Assembly (NCBI GenBank): GCA_964388835.1
Contig: CAYMBZ010000002.1
Coordinates: forward strand, 1-64,000
From: UBA1738 sp964388835
GTDB taxonomy: Bacteria > Bacillota > Clostridia > UBA1381
Length of the DNA: 64,000 nucleotides
Reading direction: 5' to 3'
In this document: positions 43,629 through 51,334 of the stretch, piece after piece
Layout of the letters: every line of letters starts with the position of its first letter
Numbering within the stretch: the first letter of the stretch is position 1
Made by a program: the position numbers and the translations under genes
The notes under the pieces: model-generated
The model's database searches: none
What the model was told of the DNA's origin: nothing
Seen by the model: the letters and a program-made list of their open reading frames with translations, nothing else

Positions 43629-43657
43629 ATTATATACCATTTTGCGTTTTTTTTCAA
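43629..43657 (-). promoter_or_regulatory. lon promoter
   Basis: TTGAAA (43652-43657) and TATAAT (43629-43634) on the minus strand with 17 bases between; start expected near 43622. It decides the lon start codon. No CIRCE-type repeat was seen next to it. Confidence 0.78.
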
Positions 43658-43716
43658 CCTATTTTGACACAAAATACAGTATTTTTGAAGTTTTAAAAAA
43701 AATTCAATTTTTTTCA

Positions 43717-43741
43717 TTTACCTATTGACAAAATAGGTAAA
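43717..43741 (+). promoter_or_regulatory. Palindromic operator over the -35 box of the cysteine operon
   Basis: TTTACCTATT and AATAGGTAAA are perfect ten-base arms around the five bases GACAA. The palindrome covers the whole TTGACA -35 box, so a bound protein would block RNA polymerase. The Rrf2-family regulator at the end of the same gene cluster is the obvious candidate. Confidence 0.7.
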
Positions 43742-43753
43742 ACTTGTTATACT
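43725..43753 (+). promoter_or_regulatory. Promoter of the cysteine/methionine operon
   Basis: Consensus TTGACA (43725-43730), 17-base spacer, TATACT (43748-43753). Start expected near 43760, leaving a leader of about 370 bases before the sulfhydrylase gene. Confidence 0.82.
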
Positions 43754-43754
43754 G

Positions 43755-43777
43755 TTACCAATCTACTCGGTAGGTAA
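43755..43777 (+). promoter_or_regulatory. Second operator-like repeat at the transcription start
   Basis: TTACC and GGTAA half-sites (43755-43759, 43773-43777) flank an inner CTAC-TCG-GTAG inverted repeat. The TAGGTAA half-site is shared with the operator over the -35 box. Confidence 0.5.
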
Positions 43778-43800
43778 TACAAGAAAAGGAGAGATATATC

Positions 43801-43935
43801 GTGAAAGAGTACCGTACTTCAAATTACCCGGAGCAAATATGTTCCCGTTTCGGCATGTGTATGTGCATGTATCTGTCTTTGTGCGCGCATTTGTCCGATA
43901 TTCTCACCATTCGCAAAAAGCGTTGTGCGGTATAA
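43801..43935 (+). CDS. Cysteine-rich leader peptide 1 (uORF)
   Basis: A 44-residue ORF with a strong AAGGAG nine bases before its GTG start. The product has five cysteines, at residues 14, 20, 22, 28 and 42, with the cluster MCMCMYLSLC in the middle and a basic end RKKRCAV. It lies entirely in the leader of the cysteine-uptake/sulfhydrylase operon. Cysteine is rare in most proteins, so a run of Cys and Met codons ahead of sulfur genes suggests that ribosome speed on these codons reports cysteine (perhaps methionine) supply. The stop codon overlaps the first arm of a hairpin. I know of no described family for it; a random short ORF remains possible but the RBS and codon content make that unlikely. 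Confidence 0.65.
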   Translation: MKEYRTSNYPEQICSRFGMCMCMYLSLCAHLSDILTIRKKRCAV

Positions 43936-43962
43936 AACGCAAAACTTACAAACAGCGTTTTT
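43934..43962 (+). terminator. Candidate attenuator hairpin after leader peptide 1
   Basis: Arms AAAACGC (43934-43940) and GCGTTTT (43955-43961) with a 14-base loop, ending in a T-run. The first arm starts inside the stop codon of the uORF, so translation and folding must compete. The stem is only seven bases. Confidence 0.4.
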
Positions 43963-44019
43963 GAGCCGGGAGACTTTATCGGAGTCAACCGGTTTATTTA
44001 TTATAAAGAAGGTGTAAAC

Positions 44020-44091
44020 ATGTGTTTTCGTTTTATCGAGCTCCTGAGAGCCAACTACAGATTCGGGCGATGTTGCTCTTTTCTGCATTAA
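44020..44091 (+). CDS. Cysteine-containing leader peptide 2 (uORF)
   Basis: A 23-residue ORF, MCFRFIELLRANYRFGRCCSFLH, with AAGAAGGTG just upstream of its ATG. Cysteine is the second codon, and a Cys-Cys pair lies near the end. The Cys-Cys codons (44071-44076) are inside the 3' arm of an AGAGCCAAC/GTTGCTCT hairpin (one bulge). The stop is 40 bases before the sulfhydrylase ATG. Together with uORF 1 it suggests two tiers of cysteine sensing. Confidence 0.55.
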   Translation: MCFRFIELLRANYRFGRCCSFLH

Positions 44092-44131
44092 AGAATCAAA
44101 ATCAGCTTAAATTTGAAAGGAACAAAATATT

Positions 44132-45415
44132 ATGTCAGAATTAAAATTTGAAACACTTCAGCTTCACGTAGGTCAAGAAACACCCGATCCCGCAACCGAT
44201 GCGCGGGCTGTTCCGATTTATGCCACCACATCATATGTATTTAAAAATTCCGCACATGCCGCGGCGCGTTTTAACTTAAGCGATTCCGGAAATATCTACG
44301 GCAGACTTACAAATTCCACACAGGAGGTATTCGAAAAAAGAATTGCTAAACTTGAAGGCGGCGTTGCCTCACTGGCGTTGGCATCCGGTGCAGCAGCAAT
44401 TTCATATACAATCGAAGCCCTTGCGCAAAACGGTGGACATATCGTTGCTCAAAAGACAATTTACGGCGGCAGTTATAATCTGCTTGCACATACACTGCCA
44501 AATTTTGGCATTACCGCAACTTTTGTGAATATTCACGACCTTGACGAGGTTGAAAACTCAATCCGCGAAAACACCCGCGCAATTTATATCGAAACTCTCG
44601 GCAATCCAAACAGTGATATTCCGGATATTGACGCCCTTGCCGAGCTTGCCCATAAACATGGTCTGCCTCTTGTTGTGGACAACACTTTCGGCACACCTTA
44701 TTTGATTCGCCCGATTGAACACGGAGCGGATATTGTGGTACATTCCGCAACAAAATTCATCGGCGGTCACGGCACTACTCTTGGCGGTATCATAGTGGAT
44801 TCGGGAAATTTCGACTGGAAAGCCTCCGGTAAATATCCGGCAATTTCCGCCCCAAATCCCAGCTACCACGGCGTATCCTTTTATGAAGCCGCCGGTCCTG
44901 CCGCATTCGTCACATACATAAGAGCAATTCTTCTGCGCGATACCGGTGCCGCAATTTCGCCTTTTGCCGCATTCCTGCTGCTTCAGGGGGTTGAAACTCT
45001 TTCACTGCGTCTTGAGCGCCACGCGGAAAATACAAAAAAAGTTGTGGAATTCCTTGCAAATCACCCGCTGGTGCAAAAAGTTAATCATCCGTCACTTGAG
45101 AGTCACCCCGACAACGCACTGTATAAAAAATATTTTCCAAATGGCGGCGGTTCGATATTCACCTTTGAAATTAAGGGAGATATCAATGAAGCTCACAAAT
45201 TTATCGACAGCCTTGAAATTTTCTCGCTTCTTGCCAATGTTGCCGATGCAAAGAGCCTTGTTATTCACCCCGCCACCACAACACACAGCCAGCTGACCGC
45301 TGAAGAGCTCGCCGAACAGGGAATTAAGCCAAACACAATCCGCCTGTCTGTCGGCACAGAACATGTCGATGATATCATAGATGATCTAAAACGTGGATTT
45401 GCGGCAATAAAATAA
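44132..45415 (+). CDS. O-acetylhomoserine aminocarboxypropyltransferase/cysteine synthase
   Basis: A PLP-dependent Cys/Met metabolism enzyme of the MetY type that makes homocysteine from O-acetylhomoserine and sulfide and may also act on O-acetylserine. The 427-residue protein has the PLP lysine in HSATKFIGGHG, preceded by VVDNTFGTPYL, and the MetY-type opening FETLQLHVGQE with ATTSYVF. RBS GAAAGGAAC. It is the first structural gene after the two leader peptides, and transporter genes follow 103 bases later, past an ATACC-N6-GGTAT repeat (45450-45465 region) that may be a further operator. Confidence 0.93.
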   Translation: MSELKFETLQLHVGQETPDPATDARAVPIYATTSYVFKNSAHAAARFNLSDSGNIYGRLTNSTQEVFEKRIAKLEGGVASLALASGAAAISYTIEALAQNGGHIVAQKTIYGGSYNLLAHTLPNFGITATFVNIHDLDEVENSIRENTRAIYIETLGNPNSDIPDIDALAELAHKHGLPLVVDNTFGTPYLIRPIEHGADIVVHSATKFIGGHGTTLGGIIVDSGNFDWKASGKYPAISAPNPSYHGVSFYEAAGPAAFVTYIRAILLRDTGAAISPFAAFLLLQGVETLSLRLERHAENTKKVVEFLANHPLVQKVNHPSLESHPDNALYKKYFPNGGGSIFTFEIKGDINEAHKFIDSLEIFSLLANVADAKSLVIHPATTTHSQLTAEELAEQGIKPNTIRLSVGTEHVDDIIDDLKRGFAAIK

Positions 45416-45518
45416 TCCTTTTGCGTATAAATAAAATCATACCGCATAAGGTATTTTAAATCAATACTCATAAAAACAGCATATACTGATAGAGATGGTG
45501 AAAGGAGAATTGTGACAA

Positions 45519-46184
45519 ATGCAGCTGAATTTTGATTTTATGCTTCAACACCTGCCGCTTTATGCAGAGGCGGCAAAGTTCACAGCCGAGCTTGCATTTT
45601 GGGGAGTACTTTTCTCCTTTGCTGTCGGCTTAATATGTGCCGCAATTAAGTATTACAAAATCCCTTTGTTTCACAGAATTGTTTCGGCATATATTGAGCT
45701 GAGCCGTAACACACCCTTGCTGGTTCAGCTTTTCTTCCTCTATTTCGGTCTGCCGAAAATAGGAATCGTATTAAGCGCAAAAGCATGCGCCGTTTTCGGT
45801 CTGGCTTTTCTGGGAGGAAGCTATATGGCGGAATCAATCAGAAGCGGATTTGATGCCATTGACAAGTCTCAGCTCGAATCCGCGCACAGTCTCGGATTCG
45901 GCAGACTTTTAACCCTAAAGGAAGTAATTCTCCCTCAGGCACTTTCCATATCCGTTCCCGGCATATTTGCAAACATTGTTTTCCTTATCAAGGAAACCTC
46001 CGTTGTCAGTGGAATTGCGCTTGCCGACCTGATGTATGTGACAAAAGACCTTATAGGGTTGTACTATGAAACGGATGAAGCATTGATTATGCTGGTTATA
46101 TTCTACCTACTTCTTCTGCTTCCTGTTTCGATTATTGCATCCGTCTTGGAAAGGAGGCTTCGACATGCAAGCTTCGGGGATTAA
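45519..46184 (+). CDS. Amino acid ABC transporter permease 1
   Basis: A 221-residue permease of the His/Glu/Gln/Cys (polar amino acid) ABC family. It has about five membrane helices and the conserved ELSRNTPLLVQLFFLYFG near residue 60. The coupling helix region is in AESIRSGFDAIDKSQLESAHSLG. RBS AAAGGAG before the ATG. It overlaps the second permease by 20 bases. Confidence 0.93.
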   Translation: MQLNFDFMLQHLPLYAEAAKFTAELAFWGVLFSFAVGLICAAIKYYKIPLFHRIVSAYIELSRNTPLLVQLFFLYFGLPKIGIVLSAKACAVFGLAFLGGSYMAESIRSGFDAIDKSQLESAHSLGFGRLLTLKEVILPQALSISVPGIFANIVFLIKETSVVSGIALADLMYVTKDLIGLYYETDEALIMLVIFYLLLLLPVSIIASVLERRLRHASFGD

Positions 46185-46839
46185 CGTACTTTTTATGGGC
46201 AACAACTTTTTAAGGCTTCTTTGGGGGCTTTGGGTAACTGTCAGAATAAGTTTGATTTCCGTTCTGCTGTCTATCCCCCTCGGAATACTCTTCGGTATGT
46301 TTATGACACTTCGAAACCCGTTTTCAAGAGTTATAAGCAGAATCTATCTTGAATTCGTGCGCATTATGCCCCAGCTCGTGCTTCTGTTTATAGCCTATTT
46401 CGGAGTAACCCGTTCCTTTGGCGTAAACCTTTCCGCAGAGCTGAGTGCGGTTATTGTATTTACCCTTTGGGGAACAGCCGAAATGGGCGATCTTGTACGC
46501 GGTGCCCTAAAAAGCATTTCCGCCCACCAATATGATAGCGCAAAAGCTCTCGGCATGACATCTTTCCAAACATTTGTCCACGTTGTCATACCGCAAACTC
46601 TGCGGCGGCTTTTACCGGTCAGCGTAAATTTGACCACCAGAATGATTAAAACAACAAGTCTTGTCGTTTTAATCGGGATAACCGAGGTGTTAAAGACCGG
46701 CAAACAGATTATCGATGCAAATCGCTTTGACTATCCCACGGCCGCCATATGGGTATACGGCACAATATTTTTGCTCTATTTTCTCGCCTGCCGCCCTCTG
46801 TCTTTTATTGCAAAGCGGCTGGAAATGCGATGGAGGTAA
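46165..46839 (+). CDS. Amino acid ABC transporter permease 2
   Basis: Paired permease subunit, 224 residues from the ATG at 46165, chosen for the AAAGGAGG seven bases upstream. Conserved FVRIMPQLVLLFIAYFG and the coupling segment GDLVRGALKSISAHQYDSAKALG are present, with about five membrane helices. It would form a heterodimer with the preceding subunit. Confidence 0.92.
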   Translation: MQASGINVLFMGNNFLRLLWGLWVTVRISLISVLLSIPLGILFGMFMTLRNPFSRVISRIYLEFVRIMPQLVLLFIAYFGVTRSFGVNLSAELSAVIVFTLWGTAEMGDLVRGALKSISAHQYDSAKALGMTSFQTFVHVVIPQTLRRLLPVSVNLTTRMIKTTSLVVLIGITEVLKTGKQIIDANRFDYPTAAIWVYGTIFLLYFLACRPLSFIAKRLEMRWR

Positions 46840-46842
46840 AAA

Positions 46843-47607
46843 ATGGAAGATCAAATTCAAGTAAAAATATCAAACTTAAAAAAACAATTTACCGATGAAC
46901 CTATTTTGGACGGCATTAACCTTGACATCAAAAAAGGCGAAGTCGTTGTCATACTCGGTCCGTCGGGATGCGGCAAAAGTACGCTCCTTAGGTGCATAAA
47001 CGGGCTTGAAACACCGACTGACGGTGAAGTGTTTTTGGACGGTATAAAAATAACCGCCGCCGATAAAAACATAGCCCAAATAAGGCGAAAAATCGGCATG
47101 GTTTTCCAAAGCTATGACCTTTTTCCGCACAAAAATATTATGGACAACATAACCTTAGCTCCCCTAAAGGTGCAAAAGCGCCGGAGTGACGAGGTGGAAT
47201 ACGAAGCGAAACGACTTTTAAAAAGAGTCGGCTTATGGGAAAAGCGTAATGCCTTTCCGCGTGAGCTTTCGGGCGGTCAAAAACAGCGTGCGGCTATCGT
47301 GCGTGCACTTTGCATGAATCCTGAAGTAATGCTTTTTGATGAGGTGACCGCGGCGCTTGACCCGGAAATGGTACACGAAGTTTTGGAGGTTATGCTTGAA
47401 CTTGCAAATCAAGGCATGACGATGGCTATTGTCACCCACGAAATGCAATTTGCACGCGCAATTGCCGACAGAATCATATTTCTTGACGGCGGAAAAATTG
47501 CAGAGGAATCCACTCCCGAAGAATTCTTCACTGCGCCGAAAACTCAGCGCGCACAGGATTTCTTAAAAAACTTCACCTTTGAAAAAGCACAAAAAAACAA
47601 CATATAA
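46843..47607 (+). CDS. Amino acid ABC transporter ATP-binding protein
   Basis: A 254-residue ABC ATPase. Walker A GPSGCGKSTLL, Q-loop MVFQSYDLFPH, signature LSGGQKQRAAIVRA, Walker B VMLFDEVTAALDPE and the switch His in IVTHEM are all intact. It drives import with the two permeases, starting three bases after the second. Confidence 0.95.
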   Translation: MEDQIQVKISNLKKQFTDEPILDGINLDIKKGEVVVILGPSGCGKSTLLRCINGLETPTDGEVFLDGIKITAADKNIAQIRRKIGMVFQSYDLFPHKNIMDNITLAPLKVQKRRSDEVEYEAKRLLKRVGLWEKRNAFPRELSGGQKQRAAIVRALCMNPEVMLFDEVTAALDPEMVHEVLEVMLELANQGMTMAIVTHEMQFARAIADRIIFLDGGKIAEESTPEEFFTAPKTQRAQDFLKNFTFEKAQKNNI

Positions 47608-47662
47608 CAATCGGCATCGCCGAAAAGCGATTGCTCTGCCGCCCGCCCGCAGGCGGTGACAT
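47608..47662 (+). other. Structured gap between the ATPase and binding-protein genes
   Basis: CAATCG/CGATTG arms (47608-47613, 47628-47633) and a GC-rich CTGCCGCC region with a complementary GGCGG follow each other. A hairpin here could adjust expression of the binding protein relative to the membrane subunits. No T-run. Confidence 0.35.
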
Positions 47663-47698
47663 ATGAAATTTTGCGGGCAGAAAGGCATGGAAACTGTT

Positions 47699-48565
47699 AT
47701 GAAAAAAAGAAATTTAATTATAAAATTACTTGCGGCTCTTGCCCTGCCGATGATGATTTCGGCTGTTACCGCATGCGACGGACAAAGCTCGGAAAACGAT
47801 GGCAGAACTTCTACATTCCGCACAGTTGACGAAATTAAGGAAAGCGGAGAAATAGTTATCGGTGTATTCAGCGATAAAGCACCTTTCGGATATGTGGATG
47901 AAAACGGCAACTACCAAGGTTACGACATTTATTTTGCTGAGCGCATAGCACAGGACCTCGGAGTTGATGTGCGTTACATCCCCCTTGACCCGGCAAGCCG
48001 CGTGGAATACGCCGCAACAGGAAAAGCGGATGTTGTCCTAGCAAACTTTACCGTAACCCAAGAACGCGCCGCACAGGTGGATTTTGCGCTCCCCTATATG
48101 AAAGTAATGCTCGGCGTTGTTTCCCCCGACAAGGCGCTTATTACCGATGTATCTCAGCTTGCGGGTAAAACTCTTATCGTCGTTAAAGGAACAACGGCGG
48201 AAACTTATTTTTCAAAAAACTATCCCGAAATTTCTTTGCAAAAATATGATGAATACGCCGATGCATACAACGCACTGCGAGACGGCCGCGGTGATGCGTT
48301 TTCAACCGATAACACCGAGGTGCTTGCCTGGGCGCTTTCCAATCCCGGTTTCAGCGTAGGTGTCGATTCATTGGGCAATGCCGATACAATCGCTCCGGCT
48401 GTGCAAAAAGGCAACACATCACTTCTCGAATGGCTCAACAGCGAAATCAAAGCACTCGGCGAAGAAAATTTCTTTCTTGCCGACTATGAAGCGACGCTTG
48501 CCCCGGTCTACGGAGAAGCGGCAAATCCCGAAGCGCTTATAGTTGAGGGTGGAACAGTTAAGTGA
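47699..48565 (+). CDS. Cysteine-type ABC transporter substrate-binding lipoprotein (CjaA-like)
   Basis: A family 3 solute-binding protein. MKKRNLIIKLLAALALPMM is a lipoprotein signal peptide and VTAC the lipobox. The mature part resembles Campylobacter CjaA, a cysteine-binding protein: IGVFSDKAPFGYVDENG, RVEYAATGKADVVLANFT, VDFALPYMKV, KGTTAETYF, RGDAFSTDNTEVLAWA and IVEGGTVK all have clear counterparts as I remember that protein. Cysteine or cystine is therefore the likely substrate. Starts at 47663 (AGGCGG upstream) and 47687 are possible and would only lengthen the signal peptide. About 290 residues by the chosen start. Confidence 0.88.
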   Translation: MKKRNLIIKLLAALALPMMISAVTACDGQSSENDGRTSTFRTVDEIKESGEIVIGVFSDKAPFGYVDENGNYQGYDIYFAERIAQDLGVDVRYIPLDPASRVEYAATGKADVVLANFTVTQERAAQVDFALPYMKVMLGVVSPDKALITDVSQLAGKTLIVVKGTTAETYFSKNYPEISLQKYDEYADAYNALRDGRGDAFSTDNTEVLAWALSNPGFSVGVDSLGNADTIAPAVQKGNTSLLEWLNSEIKALGEENFFLADYEATLAPVYGEAANPEALIVEGGTVK

Positions 48566-48613
48566 TTTCGAACAAAAATTAATGAACTATCAAAAGATAA
48601 ACGAGGTGTTTTA

Positions 48614-49042
48614 ATGATGATATCGACGCGCGGCAGATATGCGCTCAGAGTTTTAATAGACCTTGCCGAACATAGAGGGGACGGTTATATCCCCATGAAA
48701 GCGGTAGCGGGGCGCCAAGGGCTCTCACTTAAATATATTCAGGCGATTATGCCGATACTTTCAAAAAATAATTTTGTGGAGGGCGTGCACGGAAAGGGCG
48801 GTGGATACCGTCTTTCAAAGCCGCTCTCCCAATACAGGGTCGGAGACATTCTCCGCCTAACCGAAGGCGGTCTTGCACCGGTCAGCTGTCTTGAATGTAA
48901 TTCCAAAACCTGCTCACGCGCCAAGGATTGTCTCACACTTCCCATGTGGGCTGAGTTTCACAGGCTGGCGAACGATTATTTTGACGGAATAACCCTTGAA
49001 GATTTATTTGCCGAGCGCACCCAAAACGTCGAACAGCCGTAA
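48614..49042 (+). CDS. Rrf2-family transcriptional regulator with IscR-like cysteines
   Basis: A 142-residue winged-helix regulator. ISTRGRYALRVLIDLAEH, QGLSLKYIQAIMPILSK as recognition helix, and VEGVHGKGGGYRLSKP are the Rrf2 signature. Cysteines at 92, 95, 100 and 106 (SCLECNSKTCSRAKDCLT) resemble the [2Fe-2S] triad of IscR, unlike CymR, which lacks it. Position after the cysteine transporter suggests local control, perhaps sensing sulfur status through a cluster or via CysK-like interaction. ATG with AACGAGGTG upstream. Confidence 0.92.
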   Translation: MMISTRGRYALRVLIDLAEHRGDGYIPMKAVAGRQGLSLKYIQAIMPILSKNNFVEGVHGKGGGYRLSKPLSQYRVGDILRLTEGGLAPVSCLECNSKTCSRAKDCLTLPMWAEFHRLANDYFDGITLEDLFAERTQNVEQP

Positions 49043-49067
49043 CCTTAAGCTCACAAACAACAGATTA

Positions 49068-49103
49068 AAAAAATACATCATTTTATACATGATGTATTTT
49101 TTT
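49068..49103 (+). terminator. Terminator after the Rrf2 gene
   Basis: Perfect arms AAAAAATACATCA and TGATGTATTTTTT with a nine-base loop and a T-run. It ends the cysteine operon. Confidence 0.85.
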
Positions 49104-49220
49104 CTGCAAAAAACCGACCTCCGATTCGTTAGGTTTTCATATGCCTCCGCCCGGATATTCCGATAAGGGGGTATATGATTTTAACACTAACCCTTTGGGT
49201 TCGGTTTATTTTATGCGTTT

Positions 49221-49766
49221 TTACAAGCTTTTCTTCTCAAAAAGCTCAACGCTGTCACTGCCATCGATATCATTAAGTTTAACCTTTATGATTTCGTTAC
49301 GTGAGGTAGGAACATTTTTCCCCACATAATCCGCACGTATCGGTAACTCGCGGTGTCCGCGATCCACCAAAACGGCAAGCTGAATTTTCGCCGCTCTTCC
49401 CTTTGACAAAATGGCATCCAAAGCCGCGCGCACCGTTCTGCCGGTATAAATCACGTCATCGGTCAGAATTATGCTCTTACCTGTTACCGGGAAATCAAAT
49501 TCCGCAGTTCTAAGCTCTCCGCCGTAATTAAACATAGTCAAGTCATCGCGAAAGCCGGATACGTCCAATGTGCCTACAACCACTCTTTTGTTTTCAATTT
49601 TATATATCGCCTCAGCCAATCTTTCTGCAATATATACTCCCCTGGTTTTGATGCCGACGATACACAAATCATCTACCGTTTCATTTTTCTCAATAATTTC
49701 ATGAGCTATTCTGACAATAGCACGATTTACCGCATTTTCATCAAAAAGACATGCCTTAAATCTCAT
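49221..49766 (-). CDS. pyrR: Bifunctional PyrR: pyrimidine attenuation regulator/uracil phosphoribosyltransferase
   Basis: Binds UMP and a leader RNA loop to promote termination in pyrimidine genes, and has uracil phosphoribosyltransferase activity. The 181-residue protein has the PRPP motif IILTDDVIYTGRTVRAALDA, IVGIKTRGVYIAERLA, and VLVDRGHRELPIRADYVGKN, the PyrR signature. It lies 17 bases after uraA, so it is itself under the attenuator upstream of uraA. Confidence 0.96.
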   Translation of the reverse strand: MRFKACLFDENAVNRAIVRIAHEIIEKNETVDDLCIVGIKTRGVYIAERLAEAIYKIENKRVVVGTLDVSGFRDDLTMFNYGGELRTAEFDFPVTGKSIILTDDVIYTGRTVRAALDAILSKGRAAKIQLAVLVDRGHRELPIRADYVGKNVPTSRNEIIKVKLNDIDGSDSVELFEKKSL

Positions 49767-49783
49767 AATTTACCTCATGGATT

Positions 49784-51235
49784 TTATTCTGTGATTTCTA
49801 GAGCCTCTTCCGCTTCAGTTTCTTCCGACATTGGCTCTTCAACAATCTCCGTTTCTTCCGCCGTTTCCTCATCCTGAGCGATGATTTCAGGCTCATTTGA
49901 AACTTTCTTGTCCGCAATGATGAGGTTTGTCAAAATACCTACTATCAAAGCTGTTGCAATGCTTGTTATTTCAATAGCACCCAGCTTCAATGTCAAACCG
50001 CCTATACCGGTAACAAGTATAGAACTTACCACAAACAAATTCTTTGATTCACCAAGATCAACTTCCTGGAGCATTTTCAAACCGCTTACCGCAATAAATC
50101 CGTAAAGCGCGATGCAGATACCGCCCACAACGCATGTAGGAATTGTATTTACAAATTCAACAAACGGTGTAAAGAATGAGAGTATCATAGCAAAGATTGC
50201 TGTAAGAATGATTGTTGAAACAGAAGCATTACCGGTTATTGCAACACATCCCACGCTCTCGCCGTACGTTGTGTTGGGGCATCCGCCGAATACTGAACCG
50301 ACAAATGAACCGATACCGTCACCCAAAAGTGTACGTGTAAGACCCGGGTCCTTAATCAAATCTCTGCCGATAACCGAACTCAAATTCTTGTGGTCTGCAA
50401 TATGCTCGGCAAGTACAACAAATGCAACAGGTGCAAAAAGCACAGCAATCTGTGAAACACCTGCCATTCCGCCCAAAGGCTTAAGCCCCTCTTTCCATGC
50501 CGCTACAGCCATAAATTCCGGAACCTTTATAAAGCTTTCAAGACTGATTTCAGTAAAATTATCTATAAGCGGTGAATAATCCACAATCTGCAAATACGGA
50601 ATCGATGCTATATTTCCGATAAGCGTGCACAGTGAAGCCGCCGCATATCCCACACCTACACCGATGATAAACGGAATAAGCTTAGCATTTTTGCTTCCTT
50701 TTACCGAAGCCAAAACCGTAGCACCGAAAGCGATAAGACCGCATACAATAGCCGCAAGATTATATTCCCCCGCAGATGTATTATTGATGTTACCTACGGC
50801 CGATGAACAAAGGCTGAGTCCTATCAAAGCAACTGTCGGACCGATAATTGCCGGTGGCAGGAGCTTGTCTACCCAGCGTGTACCTACCGCCTTAACCACC
50901 AAGGCAATAACTACATAAACCACTGCCGCAAATACAGCACCCAATATGATTCCGAAATAACCAAACGCACATGCACCCGCAAGCGGTGATATAAACGCAA
51001 ATGAGCTTCCGAGAAATACCGGGCTTTTCTTCTTTGTGCAGAATACATAAACCAATGTACCCGCACCCGCACCGAACAATGCCGCCGCCTGATTCATCAT
51101 CTCGGTACCGGAAATGCTGTTTACCAGCGTAGGCACCAAGAGAGTTGCTGCAATAATCGCCAAAAGCTGTTGCAGGGCAAATACGGCATTTGCTCTAAAC
51201 TTAGGTGTTTCTTCAACATCATAAATAAGTTTCAT
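49784..51235 (-). CDS. Uracil permease (NCS2 family)
   Basis: A nucleobase:cation symporter of the UraA/PyrP family, about 14 membrane segments, 483 residues. The QQLLAIIAATLLVPTLVN opening, the GGCPNTTYGES motif and FTPFVEFVNTIPTCVVGG region are typical; VVLAEHIADHKNLSSVIG holds the conserved Glu. The ATG at 51235 follows GAAAGGAAG. The last 35 residues form an extremely acidic tail (over half Glu). Downstream of the PyrR attenuator, which supports uracil as substrate. Confidence 0.93.
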   Translation of the reverse strand: MKLIYDVEETPKFRANAVFALQQLLAIIAATLLVPTLVNSISGTEMMNQAAALFGAGAGTLVYVFCTKKKSPVFLGSSFAFISPLAGACAFGYFGIILGAVFAAVVYVVIALVVKAVGTRWVDKLLPPAIIGPTVALIGLSLCSSAVGNINNTSAGEYNLAAIVCGLIAFGATVLASVKGSKNAKLIPFIIGVGVGYAAASLCTLIGNIASIPYLQIVDYSPLIDNFTEISLESFIKVPEFMAVAAWKEGLKPLGGMAGVSQIAVLFAPVAFVVLAEHIADHKNLSSVIGRDLIKDPGLTRTLLGDGIGSFVGSVFGGCPNTTYGESVGCVAITGNASVSTIILTAIFAMILSFFTPFVEFVNTIPTCVVGGICIALYGFIAVSGLKMLQEVDLGESKNLFVVSSILVTGIGGLTLKLGAIEITSIATALIVGILTNLIIADKKVSNEPEIIAQDEETAEETEIVEEPMSEETEAEEALEITE

Positions 51236-51275
51236 TTTTTTCTTCCTTTCTTTGGTAACATATACCCTTTTGCGC

Positions 51276-51317
51276 AAAAATCAAAAATGCCTTGTACTGC
51301 AGAAACAGACAAGGCAT
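51276..51317 (-). terminator. Attenuator terminator of uraA-pyrR
   Basis: On the minus strand ATGCCTTGT and ACAAGGCAT arms are followed by TTTTTGATTTTTG. It lies upstream of the uraA RBS and downstream of the PyrR-binding loop, so it is the regulated terminator. Confidence 0.82.
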
Positions 51318-51334
51318 GTATGTATTCCCTATTT

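Noticed and set aside
43819..44088. Minus-strand 89-residue ORF over the cysteine leader region
   Set aside because: It has no RBS, runs antisense to the promoter, leader peptides and hairpins, and its product resembles nothing. The + strand reading explains the region better.
49103..49220. Terminator for pyrR in the gap before the Rrf2 operon end
   Set aside because: Only a five-base AACCC/GGGTT stem and weak longer pairings without a T-run; too poor to list, though some terminator is expected here.
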